From Motiliproteus sp041586615 (GTDB lineage: Bacteria; Pseudomonadota; Gammaproteobacteria; Pseudomonadales; Balneatricaceae), in contig JBFGZS010000014.1 in NCBI GenBank assembly GCA_041586615.1, positions 1-64,000 of the forward strand: 64,000 bases of DNA, in the 5' to 3' direction. The notes under the pieces are model-generated. The model searched no databases, was not told where the DNA came from, and saw nothing but the letters and a program-made list of their open reading frames with translations. Below, piece after piece: positions 1-8,476 of this stretch (within the stretch, counting starts at the first letter, position 1; each line of letters starts with the position of its first letter). A program made the position numbers and the translations under genes.

Positions 1-12
1 AGCGCCTATTAG

Positions 13-46
13 AAGAACCCCCAGCACGCTGTGCTGGGGGTTCTTT
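13..46 (+). terminator. rRNA operon terminator
   Basis: A 15-bp perfect stem (13-27 paired with 31-45) with a 3-nt loop is followed by a short T run. The first bases of the window look like the last few nucleotides of a 5S rRNA gene, because the same sequence recurs at 252 just after a recognisable 5S 3' end. This hairpin is therefore the terminator of an rrn operon lying mostly outside the window. Confidence 0.8.
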
Positions 47-50
47 GCTT

Positions 51-254
51 TCTGGCAAGGCGGTACAGAGAGACCACCTGACCCCATCCGCTTTTGACCA
101 GCCGCGGGCGCGCAGAAGTGAAACGATTCAGCGCCGATGGTAGTGTGGGGTTTCCCCATGTGAGAGTAGGGTAAAATCGGAAAAGACGGAGCACTGCTCC
201 GGCCCGGTTTTACGACCCGGGCGTATCCGCCCCGTGGATGTCCCATCGCCAAGC
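51..254 (+). pseudogene. Degenerate 5S rRNA copy with two insertions
   Basis: Bases 68-90, 112-170 and 245-254 align by eye with successive parts of a gammaproteobacterial 5S rRNA (ACCTGACCCCATCC, CAGAAGTGAAACG, GCGCCGATGGTAGTGTGG, CCCCATGTGAGAGTAGG, ATCGCCAAGC). The colinear match is broken twice. About 20 unrelated bases replace loop sequence at 91-111, and about 75 bases are inserted at 170-244. The second insert folds on itself: 171-180 pairs with 213-223 with one mismatch. At about 204 nt against the usual ~116-120, it should not form a normal 5S rRNA. It is probably a decayed tandem duplicate of the 5S gene just upstream. A functional variant cannot be excluded without transcript data. 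Confidence 0.7.
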
Positions 255-268
255 GCCTATTAGAAGAA

Positions 269-298
269 CCCCCAGCACGCTGTGCTGGGGGGGGGGTT
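269..298 (+). terminator. Duplicated rrn terminator with expanded G run
   Basis: Bases 252-290 duplicate bases 1-39, including the terminator stem (269-278 with 282-291). The copy has a run of ten G residues in place of five and has lost the T-rich 3' side, so its termination strength is probably reduced. Confidence 0.6.
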
Positions 299-300
299 GC

Positions 301-343
301 TTTCTGGCAGGCAGCTACAGAGAGGTCACCTGACCCCATCCGC
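301..343 (+). pseudogene. 5' fragment of a third 5S rRNA copy
   Basis: Bases 301-343 repeat the 5' part of the degenerate 5S copy at 51-90 (TTTCTGGCA, CTACAGAGAGGTCACC, TGACCCCATCCG). They then diverge into unrelated DNA at the same point where the previous copy is first interrupted. The rest of the gene is missing. With the preceding copy and the terminator duplicate it forms a decaying tandem array at the end of an rrn operon. Confidence 0.6.
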
Positions 344-470
344 GCTTGATCGCTGGGACTGCGTGAATGCTACGCATGGTACCTGCTTTGTTGGTTGTTT
401 TTATTCAAAGGTTAAGCAAGGTTTATTGGATGTGTATCGATATTTGATTATGAATATTTTTCTTAAACTC

Positions 471-499
471 TAGACAATATTGCACTCCATCCCTATAAT
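471..499 (+). promoter_or_regulatory. Promoter of the initiator tRNA gene
   Basis: TAGACA (471-476), a 17-bp spacer and a consensus TATAAT (494-499) lie 15 bp upstream of the tRNA 5' end. This is a strong sigma-70 arrangement and makes the tRNA an independent transcription unit. Confidence 0.8.
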
Positions 500-513
500 A
501 CGTCCCACGTTGA

Positions 514-590
<77 letters not shown>

Positions 591-600
591 ACGTAATATC

Positions 601-635
601 AAGCCAAATCAAGCACTTGCTGGATTTGGCTTTTG
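601..635 (+). terminator. Terminator after tRNA-fMet
   Basis: A 10-bp perfect stem (601-610 with 623-632), extended by a short inner AGC/GCT pairing, is followed by a T-rich tail. It lies 10 bp beyond the tRNA CCA end. Confidence 0.8.
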
Positions 636-1378
636 TCGTTCTAGACTCCAAAAAATAGCCATGTGACAAAATGTGCCAGATTCTGTGGCACGGGCTTCGG
701 AGCCTGCCTGGGCTCAATTGTAAAAACGACCTAAAGACTATCTTCGTCACTAAATTTTTTTCTATCATTTTATCTGCCTTTAATTCCGATTAGGGTTCAT
801 ATCGCCTTAACGCGCTCAAGGTGAGTGGTATCACGGCTCAATCGACAAAAGGTTTTAGTTCTTAGAGATCCGATGGCTTCCTTGCTTGGGGATTGACATC
901 AGCAATCATGACCATGCACTTCTGATGATCCACTCGCGCGATGCCTGGCTTCATCTGGAACACCGGCTTATCTACGGTGCGATGAACTAAGAAGCGTTGG
1001 GGCCTTGCTCACGTAATTTCAGTCCTTGTTGATCCGTCAACGGCTTTAAGTTCGCCGCTAGCAGGCTTCACAAAGGCGGTTCATATCAATCAGGGTGCCT
1101 AGGTTTTTCTGGGACACCGACGGTGCCAGGGGCAGGGCTTCGTGAATAAACAGTACGCATAGGCACGGCAGTCAATCGGCGCAATGTGGAGGCGCTGGTA
1201 TATATGATGGAGGCTGCGAGGGTTGTTCCTTAACCCGTTTGGCTGTGCTGAGTTTTTTCCGGGGAGGGGCTGCCTCTATCGGTCAGTGACCCCTTGCGGG
1301 GTCTACTCTAAGGCTAGCCATCGAGCGACGGGGACTCTTTAGTATGGGCCCGTCTGACCTTATCAAGTGGAGAATCCG
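636..1378. other. Gene-poor region with degraded coding traces
   Basis: No intact gene is recognised here. On the minus strand, around 1225-1130, a broken reading frame contains RNNPR and, further on, DCRAYAYCLFT. This weakly resembles the part of IS200/RAYT-like transposases before the catalytic HxH motif, which is not preserved. Another open minus-strand stretch at about 1017-876 matches nothing I know. The region is best described as decayed mobile or accessory DNA between the tRNA and the next gene. Confidence 0.35.
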
Positions 1379-2368
1379 GTGAAGATGATTCGTGTTATCG
1401 ACGTAAAGCAACCAGGAGATGCCGAGGTGATGTTTATCTCGGAGCGGGAAAAGCCCAGCGCCAGGGCCGGTGAAGTGTTGATCCGGGTTGCCGCGGCTGG
1501 TGTCAATGGGCCCGATGTCGCTCAACGTAAAGGGCTGTATCCACCACCGGCCGATGCCTCCCCTATTCTAGGGCTGGAGGTGGCTGGGGAGATCGTGGCG
1601 GTGGGTGATCAGGTCGACCCGGGCTACCTCGGGCGATCGGTCTGCGCCCTGGTACCCGGTGGTGGCTATGCGGAACTGGTTCGTACCCCTGCCGCTCATT
1701 GCTTACCCGTTCCTAAAGGGGTGGGGCTGGTAGAAGCAGCAGGACTTCCAGAAACCTTCTTTACGGTATGGAGTAACCTGTTCGATCGCGCCGGGCTTAA
1801 ACCGGGTGAGTCGCTACTGGTTCACGGTGGCAGTGGCGGCATTGGTAGTACTGCGGTGCAGATGGCGAGTGCGATGGGCGTCGACGTGTTCGTGACTGCG
1901 GGCAGTGACCAAAAATGCCAGGCCTGTCTAGGCTTTGGCGCGACGGCCGCGATCAATTATAAGACCCAAGACTTCGTGGAAGAGGTCTCCAGGTTGACCG
2001 CAGGGCGTGGCGTGGATGTCATTCTCGACATGGTCGGAGGTGAGTACATCCGACGTAATGTGAAGTCGTTGGCTGTTGCTGGTCGGCTGGTCTCGATTGC
2101 CTGTAGGGAGGGGGCGAAGGCAGAAGTCAATATCATGTCCATCATGGCGAAGCGGCTTACTTGGACCGGCTCTACCTTGCGCCCTCAGTCGATTGAGGTG
2201 AAAGCGCAGATAGCCCGGGACTTAAAGAAGCGGGTATGGCCTTTGATCGAGCAAGGGAAAATCAGGCCGATCGTGGATCAGATATTTTCCTTCGATCAGG
2301 TGGTTGCTGCACACAGAAGGCTTGAATCATCAGCGCATATTGGAAAAATTATTCTGACACTGGATTGA
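1379..2368 (+). CDS. Zinc-independent NAD(P)H quinone oxidoreductase (MDR family)
   Basis: A medium-chain dehydrogenase/reductase of the quinone oxidoreductase type (PIG3/TP53I3-like). It is expected to be cytosolic and to reduce quinones or enone-type substrates with NADPH. An N-terminal GroES-like domain (GEVLIRVAAAGVNGPD near residue 35) is followed by a Rossmann domain with the nucleotide-binding run VHGGSGGIGSTAVQMA. The C-terminal HIGKIIL is typical of the subfamily. No structural zinc cysteine cluster is visible. The frame opens at GTG 1367, but GTG 1379 has GGAG six bases upstream and is preferred. ATG 1385 is a further option. About 330 residues is the normal family length. It stands alone, so the physiological substrate is unknown. 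Confidence 0.85.
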   Translation: MKMIRVIDVKQPGDAEVMFISEREKPSARAGEVLIRVAAAGVNGPDVAQRKGLYPPPADASPILGLEVAGEIVAVGDQVDPGYLGRSVCALVPGGGYAELVRTPAAHCLPVPKGVGLVEAAGLPETFFTVWSNLFDRAGLKPGESLLVHGGSGGIGSTAVQMASAMGVDVFVTAGSDQKCQACLGFGATAAINYKTQDFVEEVSRLTAGRGVDVILDMVGGEYIRRNVKSLAVAGRLVSIACREGAKAEVNIMSIMAKRLTWTGSTLRPQSIEVKAQIARDLKKRVWPLIEQGKIRPIVDQIFSFDQVVAAHRRLESSAHIGKIILTLD

Positions 2369-2803
2369 TAGCGCTAGAATTAGTGTTCAGCAGCCTGGTC
2401 TGCGGCAACGGGAGTTCTTGCGCATGACGCAGCGCTCTATTAGCGCTAATGGTTGCACCCTGTCCGCTTGACGCCGATGCTTGGTCACCAGCTGAATGGT
2501 TCCCCTGCGCCGATGAAGAGGGGGGGCTGCATTGGCCTGGCGCTGAGATGCCGTGGCTCACGTTGGCGGCGACAGACGCTACTGAGACCCTGTTTTACCG
2601 ATATCGGTCTGGGTGCGTACTTGTTTGGCCGCCGCAAAGGCATGCTTTGGTTGCGAGTGGTTCGCTTGGGTGCAGCAGGTCTTTTACTAGGCCAGGTACT
2701 TAGCTTTTAAACCGGCTTTGCTCCGATTCAAGACGTTTCTCCGCTTGGCCATTTGGTTTTATTTTACGGCATTGCTATGCCATCCTGCAGTAGGTGACCT
2801 TCG
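2369..2803. other. Intergenic region without a supported gene
   Basis: Three short overlapping frames exist at 2349-2710, none with a convincing ribosome site or recognisable protein. The plus-strand frame at 2453-2710 ends in a hydrophobic stretch (around RLGAAGLLLGQVLSF). It could be the tail of a lost membrane protein, but I cannot identify it. Confidence 0.4.
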
Positions 2804-3403
2804 ATGGATCTTTCAACGTATCTTAATGCCGTGACAGCCTTGTTTGTTGTTATTGATCCTATCGGGGCTGCATTGATTTTTCATTCGCTGGTGCCCGTTA
2901 GTGATAGCCGCCATCGCTTCGCTATGGCGGCCAAGGCGACGCTGATCTCGACATTGCTGTTGTTTGTGTTTGGTAATTACGGTGAACCTTTACTCAGTCA
3001 GTTGGGTATCAGTATTGATGCGCTGCGGATTTCGGGAGGTTTGTTGCTTTTTTTCACCGCGTTCAACATGATTACCAAAGATAGCGATTTGACCCAGTCA
3101 ACCGAGCGTAAGGATGTATCGGTGTTTCCGATGTCGATCCCGATGTTGGCGGGGCCCGGGTCATTGACGTTATCTATTCTGCTGTTCTCAAAAGCGGGCA
3201 CCATGTCCGGACAGGTGTCGGTGTTTTTTGCGATCCTAAGTATCATGCTTGCAACGCTGGTGCTGATGCTCTTATCAAAGTACGTGAAAGTGATTATTGG
3301 CCGGACCGGGGACGAAATTTTGCGTCGCTTTCTCGGGGTGATTTTAGCGGCGCTGGCCATTCAGTTTATTGTGGACGGTATTGCGGGGATTCGTATCTAT
3401 TAA
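2804..3403 (+). CDS. MarC family integral membrane protein
   Basis: A 199-residue polytopic membrane protein of the MarC (UPF0056) family, whose transport role remains poorly defined. Family signatures are visible: FVVIDPIGAALIF near the N terminus, GGLLLFFTAFNMI in the middle, and PMSIPMLAGPGSLT, followed by a C-terminal RFLGVILAALAIQFIVDGI. About six membrane segments are apparent, as expected for the family. It appears monocistronic. A structured interspersed repeat begins at its stop codon. Confidence 0.88.
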   Translation: MDLSTYLNAVTALFVVIDPIGAALIFHSLVPVSDSRHRFAMAAKATLISTLLLFVFGNYGEPLLSQLGISIDALRISGGLLLFFTAFNMITKDSDLTQSTERKDVSVFPMSIPMLAGPGSLTLSILLFSKAGTMSGQVSVFFAILSIMLATLVLMLLSKYVKVIIGRTGDEILRRFLGVILAALAIQFIVDGIAGIRIY

Positions 3404-3541
3404 CCCGGCATCCACATACCGATCCATTCGCTGTATTGATGCCAACAAGGCCGGCGTATGCCCGTCTTATGCCACGGCGGTGTGTTTATAAACCGCCTGT
3501 CGAGGTGGTATTTTTGCTCGGTATTACGTTGCCGTCTTAAT
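3399..3541 (+). repeat. Structured interspersed repeat, copy R1
   Basis: One of three near-complete copies of an intergenic repeat (others at 7709-7840 minus and 55718-55876 plus). It starts ATTAACC and ends CTTAAT, giving short ATTAA/TTAAT inverted ends. Predicted stems are GGCATC 3407-3412 with GATGCC 3438-3443, inner ATAC 3416-3419 with GTAT 3433-3436, and GGCGGT with ACCGCC around 3476-3497. The shared loop contains CCGATCCATTCG. The copy begins inside the marC stop codon. Confidence 0.8.
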
Positions 3542-3671
3542 GTGCACGTTTGGGTCGGCGTCAATGTTGTCACGTCGTTGTTTTGATTGCGTGTTATTTC
3601 CGCGCATAAGGCACATCTTTTACTCGCACGGTTCGGTCCGTCGATCCGGGCTGTGGTCATGGCCTCGCGTA

Positions 3672-4157
3672 TTACTGGGAAGTATGCGGCGGGGCGATAT
3701 CCAGCAGGGGTGCCGCATCGATATTTTCGGCATCCATCATGCTGGCTACACGTTGAAGAGCTGACAGCATCTGTGTTTTCTCCCAGTCCTCTAGCGATTC
3801 GAATCGGTCTATAAACTGTTCGTGCAGCAAGGGAGGCGCATCTGCGAGCACGTCGCAACCGATAGGTGTTAGCCGGGCATTAACCACGCGTTTATCTACT
3901 TGCCCCCTGATACGCTCAATCAATCCTTTGTCCTGTAAACGATTCAGGATGGTGGTTACGGTGGCCTGGCTTAAAGACACATCATCAGAGATCCTCCTGA
4001 CCGTGACGTCTCCCAGCGTATCGATGGCACGCAATACCATGACCTGCGGAATTGTTAGCCCGCTCACCTTGAGTATGCGTTTTGACTGCAGGTCAGTGGC
4101 GCGGATGATGCGTCGTAAAGAGACCAAAACATCCTGCCAGTAGAGAGCGTTCTTCAT
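3672..4157 (-). CDS. MarR family regulator, EctR/CosR-like
   Basis: A 161-residue winged-helix MarR-type DNA-binding regulator. The N terminus (WQDVLVSLRRIIRATDLQSK, then GLTIPQVMVLRAI) resembles regulators of the EctR/CosR group that control compatible-solute genes in salt-tolerant bacteria. The recognition helix region is DDVSLSQATVTTILNRL, and the wing carries DKRVVNARLT. It is divergent from an osmolyte ABC transporter operon, with two palindromes in the shared 152-bp gap. It probably autoregulates and controls that operon in response to osmolarity. The link to osmotic control is inference from similarity and position. Confidence 0.85.
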   Translation of the reverse strand: MKNALYWQDVLVSLRRIIRATDLQSKRILKVSGLTIPQVMVLRAIDTLGDVTVRRISDDVSLSQATVTTILNRLQDKGLIERIRGQVDKRVVNARLTPIGCDVLADAPPLLHEQFIDRFESLEDWEKTQMLSALQRVASMMDAENIDAAPLLDIAPPHTSQ

Positions 4158-4200
4158 ACAATACCGCCGCTTTTTTTTGGTTAACGATTATAACGCAATG

Positions 4201-4251
4201 GCATTTGCTGACCAAATGCTTCGCAAATAATTTGAGCTCTAATGATTAGAG
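4201..4251. promoter_or_regulatory. Two palindromic operator candidates
   Basis: In the divergent gap between the MarR gene and the osmolyte-binding protein gene lie GCATTTG-N5-CAAATGC (4201-4219) and a 15-bp perfect palindrome, CTCTAAT-G-ATTAGAG (4237-4251). Their symmetry and placement fit binding sites of a dimeric MarR regulator. Promoter elements could not be fixed with confidence. Confidence 0.55.
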
Positions 4252-4309
4252 ATGTAATAATATAAATCTATTGCTTAATTAATGCCGTACTATTTCTAGG
4301 AGAAAACAT

Positions 4310-5308
4310 ATGGGAGCGTTGTTTTTGGCACTGCCGCTGCTGCTTTCGGCTGCACCGGCACTGGCCGATCAAGCCTGTGGTAAAGTCACCATAGCGGATA
4401 TGAACTGGAATTCAGCCGCTCTCATCGCCAATATCGATCGCTTTATCCTCGAGTATGGTTATGGCTGCGATGCCGAGCTGGTTCCCGGCGACACGATGCC
4501 GACAGGTGCGGCCATGATTGAAAAGGGCGAGCCGGATATTGCCCCGGAACTGTGGAGTAACGCCATGCGTGAAGCCCTGGAGAAAGGTGTTGCTACGAAA
4601 CGTTTACGTATTGCCGGTCAGTCGTTATCGGATGGTGGTGAAGAGGGTTTCTGGGTACCGCAGTATATGGTCGACAGCGATCCCAGCATGGCGACAATTC
4701 AAGGGGTCGTTGCTAAGGCCAAGATGTTTACGCATCCTGAAGATCCCGACCGTTCTGCTTTCTACGGTTGCCCGGCGGGTTGGAACTGTCAGATCACCAG
4801 CGGTAACCTGTTTAACGCCCTGAAGTTAGAAGACGCGGGTTTTGATCTGATCGATCCCGGTTCCAGTGCGGGTCTGTCCGGTTCCATCGCCCGTGCTTAC
4901 GAGCGTCGAAAGCCCTGGTTCGGCTATTACTGGGCCCCCACTGCCGTGTTGGGTAAGTACAAAATGGTTAAGGTCGACTTTGGCTCGGGTGTGGATAATG
5001 AACAATATCTATCCTGCACCACCAATGAAGATTGTCTGACGCCGCAAGTGACTATGTACCCGCCGTCTCCCGTGCATACCGTAACCACCGAGACGTTTGC
5101 TTCGCGTGCGCCACAAGCCTATGCCTACCTGGCTAAGCGTTCGTTTAAAAATGCACAGATGAATGAATTGCTGGCGTGGATGGAAGAGAACCAGGCCGAT
5201 GGTGATATAGCCATGGAGCATTTCTTGGTTAACTACGAAAGTACCTGGACGCCCTGGGTCTCTGCACCGGTAGCCGCCAACATCAAAGAAGCACTGGCTA
5301 ATCTGTAA
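4310..5308 (+). CDS. Glycine betaine/choline-type ABC substrate-binding protein
   Basis: A 332-residue periplasmic binding protein of the OpuAC/ProX superfamily, expected to deliver quaternary-amine osmolytes to the permease encoded next. A signal peptide is apparent (hydrophobic run to about residue 19, cleavage near APALAD). Its n-region lacks Lys or Arg, which is unusual. Aromatic residues that could form a betaine cage are frequent (NWNS near 33, PELWSN, FGYYWAP). Several Cys pairs suggest disulfides. An AGGAG ribosome site lies 7 bases before the ATG. It is the first gene of a binding protein-permease-ATPase operon divergent from a MarR regulator. Substrate choice among betaine, choline or proline betaine is not decided by sequence. 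Confidence 0.88.
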   Translation: MGALFLALPLLLSAAPALADQACGKVTIADMNWNSAALIANIDRFILEYGYGCDAELVPGDTMPTGAAMIEKGEPDIAPELWSNAMREALEKGVATKRLRIAGQSLSDGGEEGFWVPQYMVDSDPSMATIQGVVAKAKMFTHPEDPDRSAFYGCPAGWNCQITSGNLFNALKLEDAGFDLIDPGSSAGLSGSIARAYERRKPWFGYYWAPTAVLGKYKMVKVDFGSGVDNEQYLSCTTNEDCLTPQVTMYPPSPVHTVTTETFASRAPQAYAYLAKRSFKNAQMNELLAWMEENQADGDIAMEHFLVNYESTWTPWVSAPVAANIKEALANL

Positions 5309-5444
5309 GTCAGTTGTTCGGGCGTTACGGTAACTAGCCGTAGCGCCTTTTTTGTATATTCGATTTTATTGTCTTTGAACCTGTGTTCAACGTTCATTTC
5401 TATAATGCTGTGGCCGCTGTATTTACCACGGTCGGGAGAGTCGT

Positions 5445-6344
5445 ATGGCCGAAAGTTCCTGGTTGACCAAGTTTCCGCAAATGGAGCGCGCCGATTTGCT
5501 GGCGATCCGTAAATCTCTGGATGCTGCCTATCGTGAGTTTTCCAGAAGCTATGGTGATCTGATCGAATCGTTTTTTGATCCGTTGTTGTCGTTTTTGATC
5601 TGGTTCGAGAAGCTGCTGCTTCAGTCGCCCTGGTTTGTGGTGATCATCGGGATAACGGCGCTGGTTTATGTGGCTAGTCGCTCTTGGAAGCTATCGTTGA
5701 GCGTGGTGCTTGCCTTCCTAGCCATTGGCTATTTTGGTATGTGGGAGAACACCATGCGGACCTTGAGTATTATCACGGTCTGTACATTGCTGGCGATCCT
5801 GCTTGGTATTCCTATCGGGGTGCTAATGGCGCGCTCGGACCGGACCCAGGCGGCGGTCACGCCGGTGTTGGATATTATGCAGACCATGCCGGCGTTCGTG
5901 TATTTGATTCCGGTGGTCATGCTGTTGGGGATAGGCAAGATTCCGGGTGTTATCGCGGTCATTATCTACGCGATTCCACCGGTCATCCGCCTGACGAACC
6001 TGGGCATACGGTTGGTCGACAAAGAGGTGCTGGAAGCCGCCACTGCGTACGGTGCGAGTCCGATGCAGCGCTTATTCGGTGTTCAGATCCCGCTTGCATC
6101 ACCGACCATTATGGCGGGGATCAACCAGACTATCATGATGGCCCTGGCCATGGTGGTTATTGCGTCCATGATCGGTGTTAAGGGGCTTGGCCAGCCGGTC
6201 CTTAAGTCGATCACTAACCAATATTTTACTCTCGGGTTGTTTAATGGGTTGGCGATCGTCGCGTTGGCCATCATCTTCGACCGGGTATCGCAGGCTTACG
6301 CCAAGCGTACTCAGAAACATATGCAGGGTGTAAAAAATGCCTGA
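5445..6344 (+). CDS. proW: Osmolyte ABC transporter permease (ProW-like)
   Basis: A 299-residue inner-membrane permease of the ProW/OpuAB type. The N-terminal ~70 residues are soluble or amphipathic. About six to seven membrane segments follow, with the BPD-type signature around VLEAATAYGASPMQRLFGVQIPL (the EAA loop contacting the ATPase). The end overlaps the ATPase gene by 8 bp, indicating translational coupling. It functions with the binding protein upstream and the ATPase downstream as an osmoprotectant importer. Confidence 0.9.
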   Translation: MAESSWLTKFPQMERADLLAIRKSLDAAYREFSRSYGDLIESFFDPLLSFLIWFEKLLLQSPWFVVIIGITALVYVASRSWKLSLSVVLAFLAIGYFGMWENTMRTLSIITVCTLLAILLGIPIGVLMARSDRTQAAVTPVLDIMQTMPAFVYLIPVVMLLGIGKIPGVIAVIIYAIPPVIRLTNLGIRLVDKEVLEAATAYGASPMQRLFGVQIPLASPTIMAGINQTIMMALAMVVIASMIGVKGLGQPVLKSITNQYFTLGLFNGLAIVALAIIFDRVSQAYAKRTQKHMQGVKNA

Positions 6345-7587
6345 TTCATCGGTACAGCAATCTCCTCGTTCTCAGCCGGTTAATCCCGGTGTCGATCAGC
6401 CGTTAATTCAGATCGAAGGTCTGTATAAGGTGTTTGGCGACAAGCCTCACACCGTCATGCCTATGGTGCATGCGGGTAAATCCAAAGATGACATTCTGGC
6501 CGAGACCGGTCATACGGTGGGGTTGAAAGCGATTAACCTGAGTATCCATAAAGGCGAGATCTACGTCATCATGGGGCTGTCCGGTTCGGGGAAATCAACC
6601 TTGATTCGACACTTCAACCGCCTGATCGACCCCACGGAAGGGCGCATCATGGTTGAGGGGATCGATGTCATGAAACTGTCGGCCAAGGAGCTGGAACAGT
6701 TTCGCCGGCATAAGATGTCCATGGTGTTTCAGCGCTTTGGCCTGATGCCGCACCGGAGCGTGATCGAGAATGTTGCGTATGGCTTAACGGTTCAGGGTGT
6801 TGACAGCGCCACCCGGTTAAAAAAGGCCAATGAGTGGTTAGAAACCGTCGGCCTGGCAGGTTACGGCGAGCAGTACCCTTCGCAGTTGTCCGGCGGTCAG
6901 CAGCAGCGTGTCGGTCTGGCACGGGCGCTGTGTACCGATGCAGAAATATTGTTGATGGACGAGGCGTTTTCTGCCCTCGATCCGCTGATCCGCAGTGAGA
7001 TGCAGGATCAGTTGATCGAACTGCAGGAAACACTGCACAAAACCATCATCTTTATCACCCATGACCTGGATGAAGCGCTGCGTATCGGGGATCGTATCGC
7101 GATTCTAAAAGATGGGCGGTTGGTTCAGGAAGGAACACCGGTGGATATTCTGCTGAATCCCGCTGATGATTATGTCGAAGCGTTTGTTAAAGATGTGAAC
7201 CGTGCCCGCGCTTTAACCGTTGAGACGGTGATGAAGCCACCGGCCTGCCGGATTACGGCCGAGACGATCGGTGAAGCGTTAACGCAGATGAAGAAATTTC
7301 CCGGTGACTACGGCTACTACGTATCCAAGGAAGGCTATCAGGGCGTGGTCAGTCAGGAGTCGTTGGAAGCAGCAGTTAAGACCGGCAAAGAGGATCTGAT
7401 GGAAGATCATATTCTGGAGGATGTCTCGGTCATTTCGCCCGACGCCCTGCTGGAATCGGTTATCCCCGAGACCCTGGATACCGATTACCCCTTACCGGTG
7501 GTGGACGAGGACGGTAGTCTGCGAGGCGAGTTATCACGCTCGAGTCTGGCCAAGGTCTTGGGCGAATCGCCGCGGGATAGTGCCTGA
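6337..7587 (+). CDS. proV: Osmolyte ABC transporter ATP-binding protein (ProV-like)
   Basis: A 416-residue ATPase of the glycine betaine/proline importer family. Walker A is GLSGSGKS at 80-87. The signature is LSGGQQQRVGLARAL, Walker B is ILLMDEAFSALD, and the switch histidine is in FITHDLDEAL. An N-terminal extension (HAGKSKDDILAETG) is typical of ProV. The C-terminal ~130 residues form CBS-type domains, which in this family sense ionic strength or nucleotides. It is the last gene of the operon, overlapping the permease gene by 8 bp and followed by a long hairpin at 7610. Confidence 0.93.
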   Translation: MPDSSVQQSPRSQPVNPGVDQPLIQIEGLYKVFGDKPHTVMPMVHAGKSKDDILAETGHTVGLKAINLSIHKGEIYVIMGLSGSGKSTLIRHFNRLIDPTEGRIMVEGIDVMKLSAKELEQFRRHKMSMVFQRFGLMPHRSVIENVAYGLTVQGVDSATRLKKANEWLETVGLAGYGEQYPSQLSGGQQQRVGLARALCTDAEILLMDEAFSALDPLIRSEMQDQLIELQETLHKTIIFITHDLDEALRIGDRIAILKDGRLVQEGTPVDILLNPADDYVEAFVKDVNRARALTVETVMKPPACRITAETIGEALTQMKKFPGDYGYYVSKEGYQGVVSQESLEAAVKTGKEDLMEDHILEDVSVISPDALLESVIPETLDTDYPLPVVDEDGSLRGELSRSSLAKVLGESPRDSA

Positions 7588-7609
7588 TTGTGGTGGATAG
7601 ATAGCCTGA

Positions 7610-7647
7610 GGTCGTTTGCTTGCCCGTAGGCGCAAAAGCAAGCGACC
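7610..7647. terminator. Hairpin at the end of the osmolyte transporter operon
   Basis: A 12-bp stem (7610-7621 with 7636-7647, one G:T pair) follows the proV stop by about 20 bp. There is no T run behind it, so it may be an RNA-stabilising hairpin or a weak terminator rather than an intrinsic terminator. Confidence 0.45.
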
Positions 7648-7708
7648 CGTTATGGCGTAAATATCAGTATCAGCTTATCCACGTATCAATACATCTGGGC
7701 CGCTAAGT

Positions 7709-7840
7709 TATTAAGGCGGCAACGTAATAGCGAGCACAAAATATCGCCGTAGCATAAAGCCACGTGAGGCAAGGTCGGACACGCCGGCCTTGTCGCCATC
7801 ACCATAGCGAATGGATCGGTATGGTGATAACCGGTTAATA
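7709..7840 (-). repeat. Structured interspersed repeat, copy R2
   Basis: The reverse complement matches R1 (3399) and R4 (55718). The ends are ATTAACC and CCTTAAT. Stem 1 is a 9-bp perfect pairing (7798-7806 with 7820-7828) around the shared CCGATCCATTCG loop. It differs in sequence from the corresponding stems of the other copies but remains fully paired. A second stem, CGTGGC/GCTACG (one G:U), corresponds to a perfect CGTGGC/GCCACG in R4. It occupies the gap between convergent proV and yacL. Confidence 0.82.
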
Positions 7841-7881
7841 AGCAGGCAGCGGTGGTCGATAACGGCTTGCGTTGTTGGCGC

Positions 7882-8250
7882 TTATGGGCGGTAACCGACA
7901 AATTCGCACCAGGCTTTGATCAGTGCGCTGAAATCATCCAGCCCGCAGTGTGCTTGCGCCTCGCTATCGTAAAAGTCGATATCATCCGCCAATTCCGCGC
8001 CATCTTGAAACATGCTATTGGCCTGCACCCGTGCTTCTTCGCGGGTCAGCTGGAGGTTGAATTCGGCGCCCTGCTGTTCAAATTCCCAGATCTTGCGTGT
8101 TTGTAGCTGCTCCAGCGCACTCAGCACGTTGGCCAGATTGGCCGGGTTGCTCCCCAGTTCCCAGGTCAGCCAATTACCCAGCGCCTCATGATCCATTGAG
8201 AGGCGGGCGATTGGACGATCGACTGTATCGGTTAAAAATTCGTAATCCAT
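7882..8250 (-). CDS. yacL: YacL family protein (UPF0231)
   Basis: A 122-residue small acidic cytosolic protein matching the YacL/UPF0231 family of gammaproteobacteria. Shared features are the MDYEFL start, the SMDHEALGNWL segment, REEARVQAN in the middle, and YDSEAQAHCGLDDF near the C terminus. Its function is not established. It is convergent with the osmolyte transporter operon. The upstream gap of about 200 bp shows no clear promoter. Confidence 0.85.
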   Translation of the reverse strand: MDYEFLTDTVDRPIARLSMDHEALGNWLTWELGSNPANLANVLSALEQLQTRKIWEFEQQGAEFNLQLTREEARVQANSMFQDGAELADDIDFYDSEAQAHCGLDDFSALIKAWCEFVGYRP

Positions 8251-8476
8251 GGGCTTCCATCGAAAGAATGCATAAGTTGGATGTCGCGTCGGTGAAGCGA
8301 GCGAGCAAGCAAGCGTTAAAGTATACCCGCTTCGGTACCCCTGATGGATGCGGTTAAACCCGCAATTGGCTAACCTTCGCGTGCATGGAGCAGCGCAAAG
8401 GGGAGGGTATTAACGATTTAATTCGGGCATCATAGCCCACTACGCAATGCTGGATAGCCCGAGCAGGAGACCCATC

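Noticed and set aside
2453..2710. Plus-strand 85-codon frame
   Set aside because: It has a TTG start with no ribosome site, an unlikely composition and no recognised family. It is left as intergenic.
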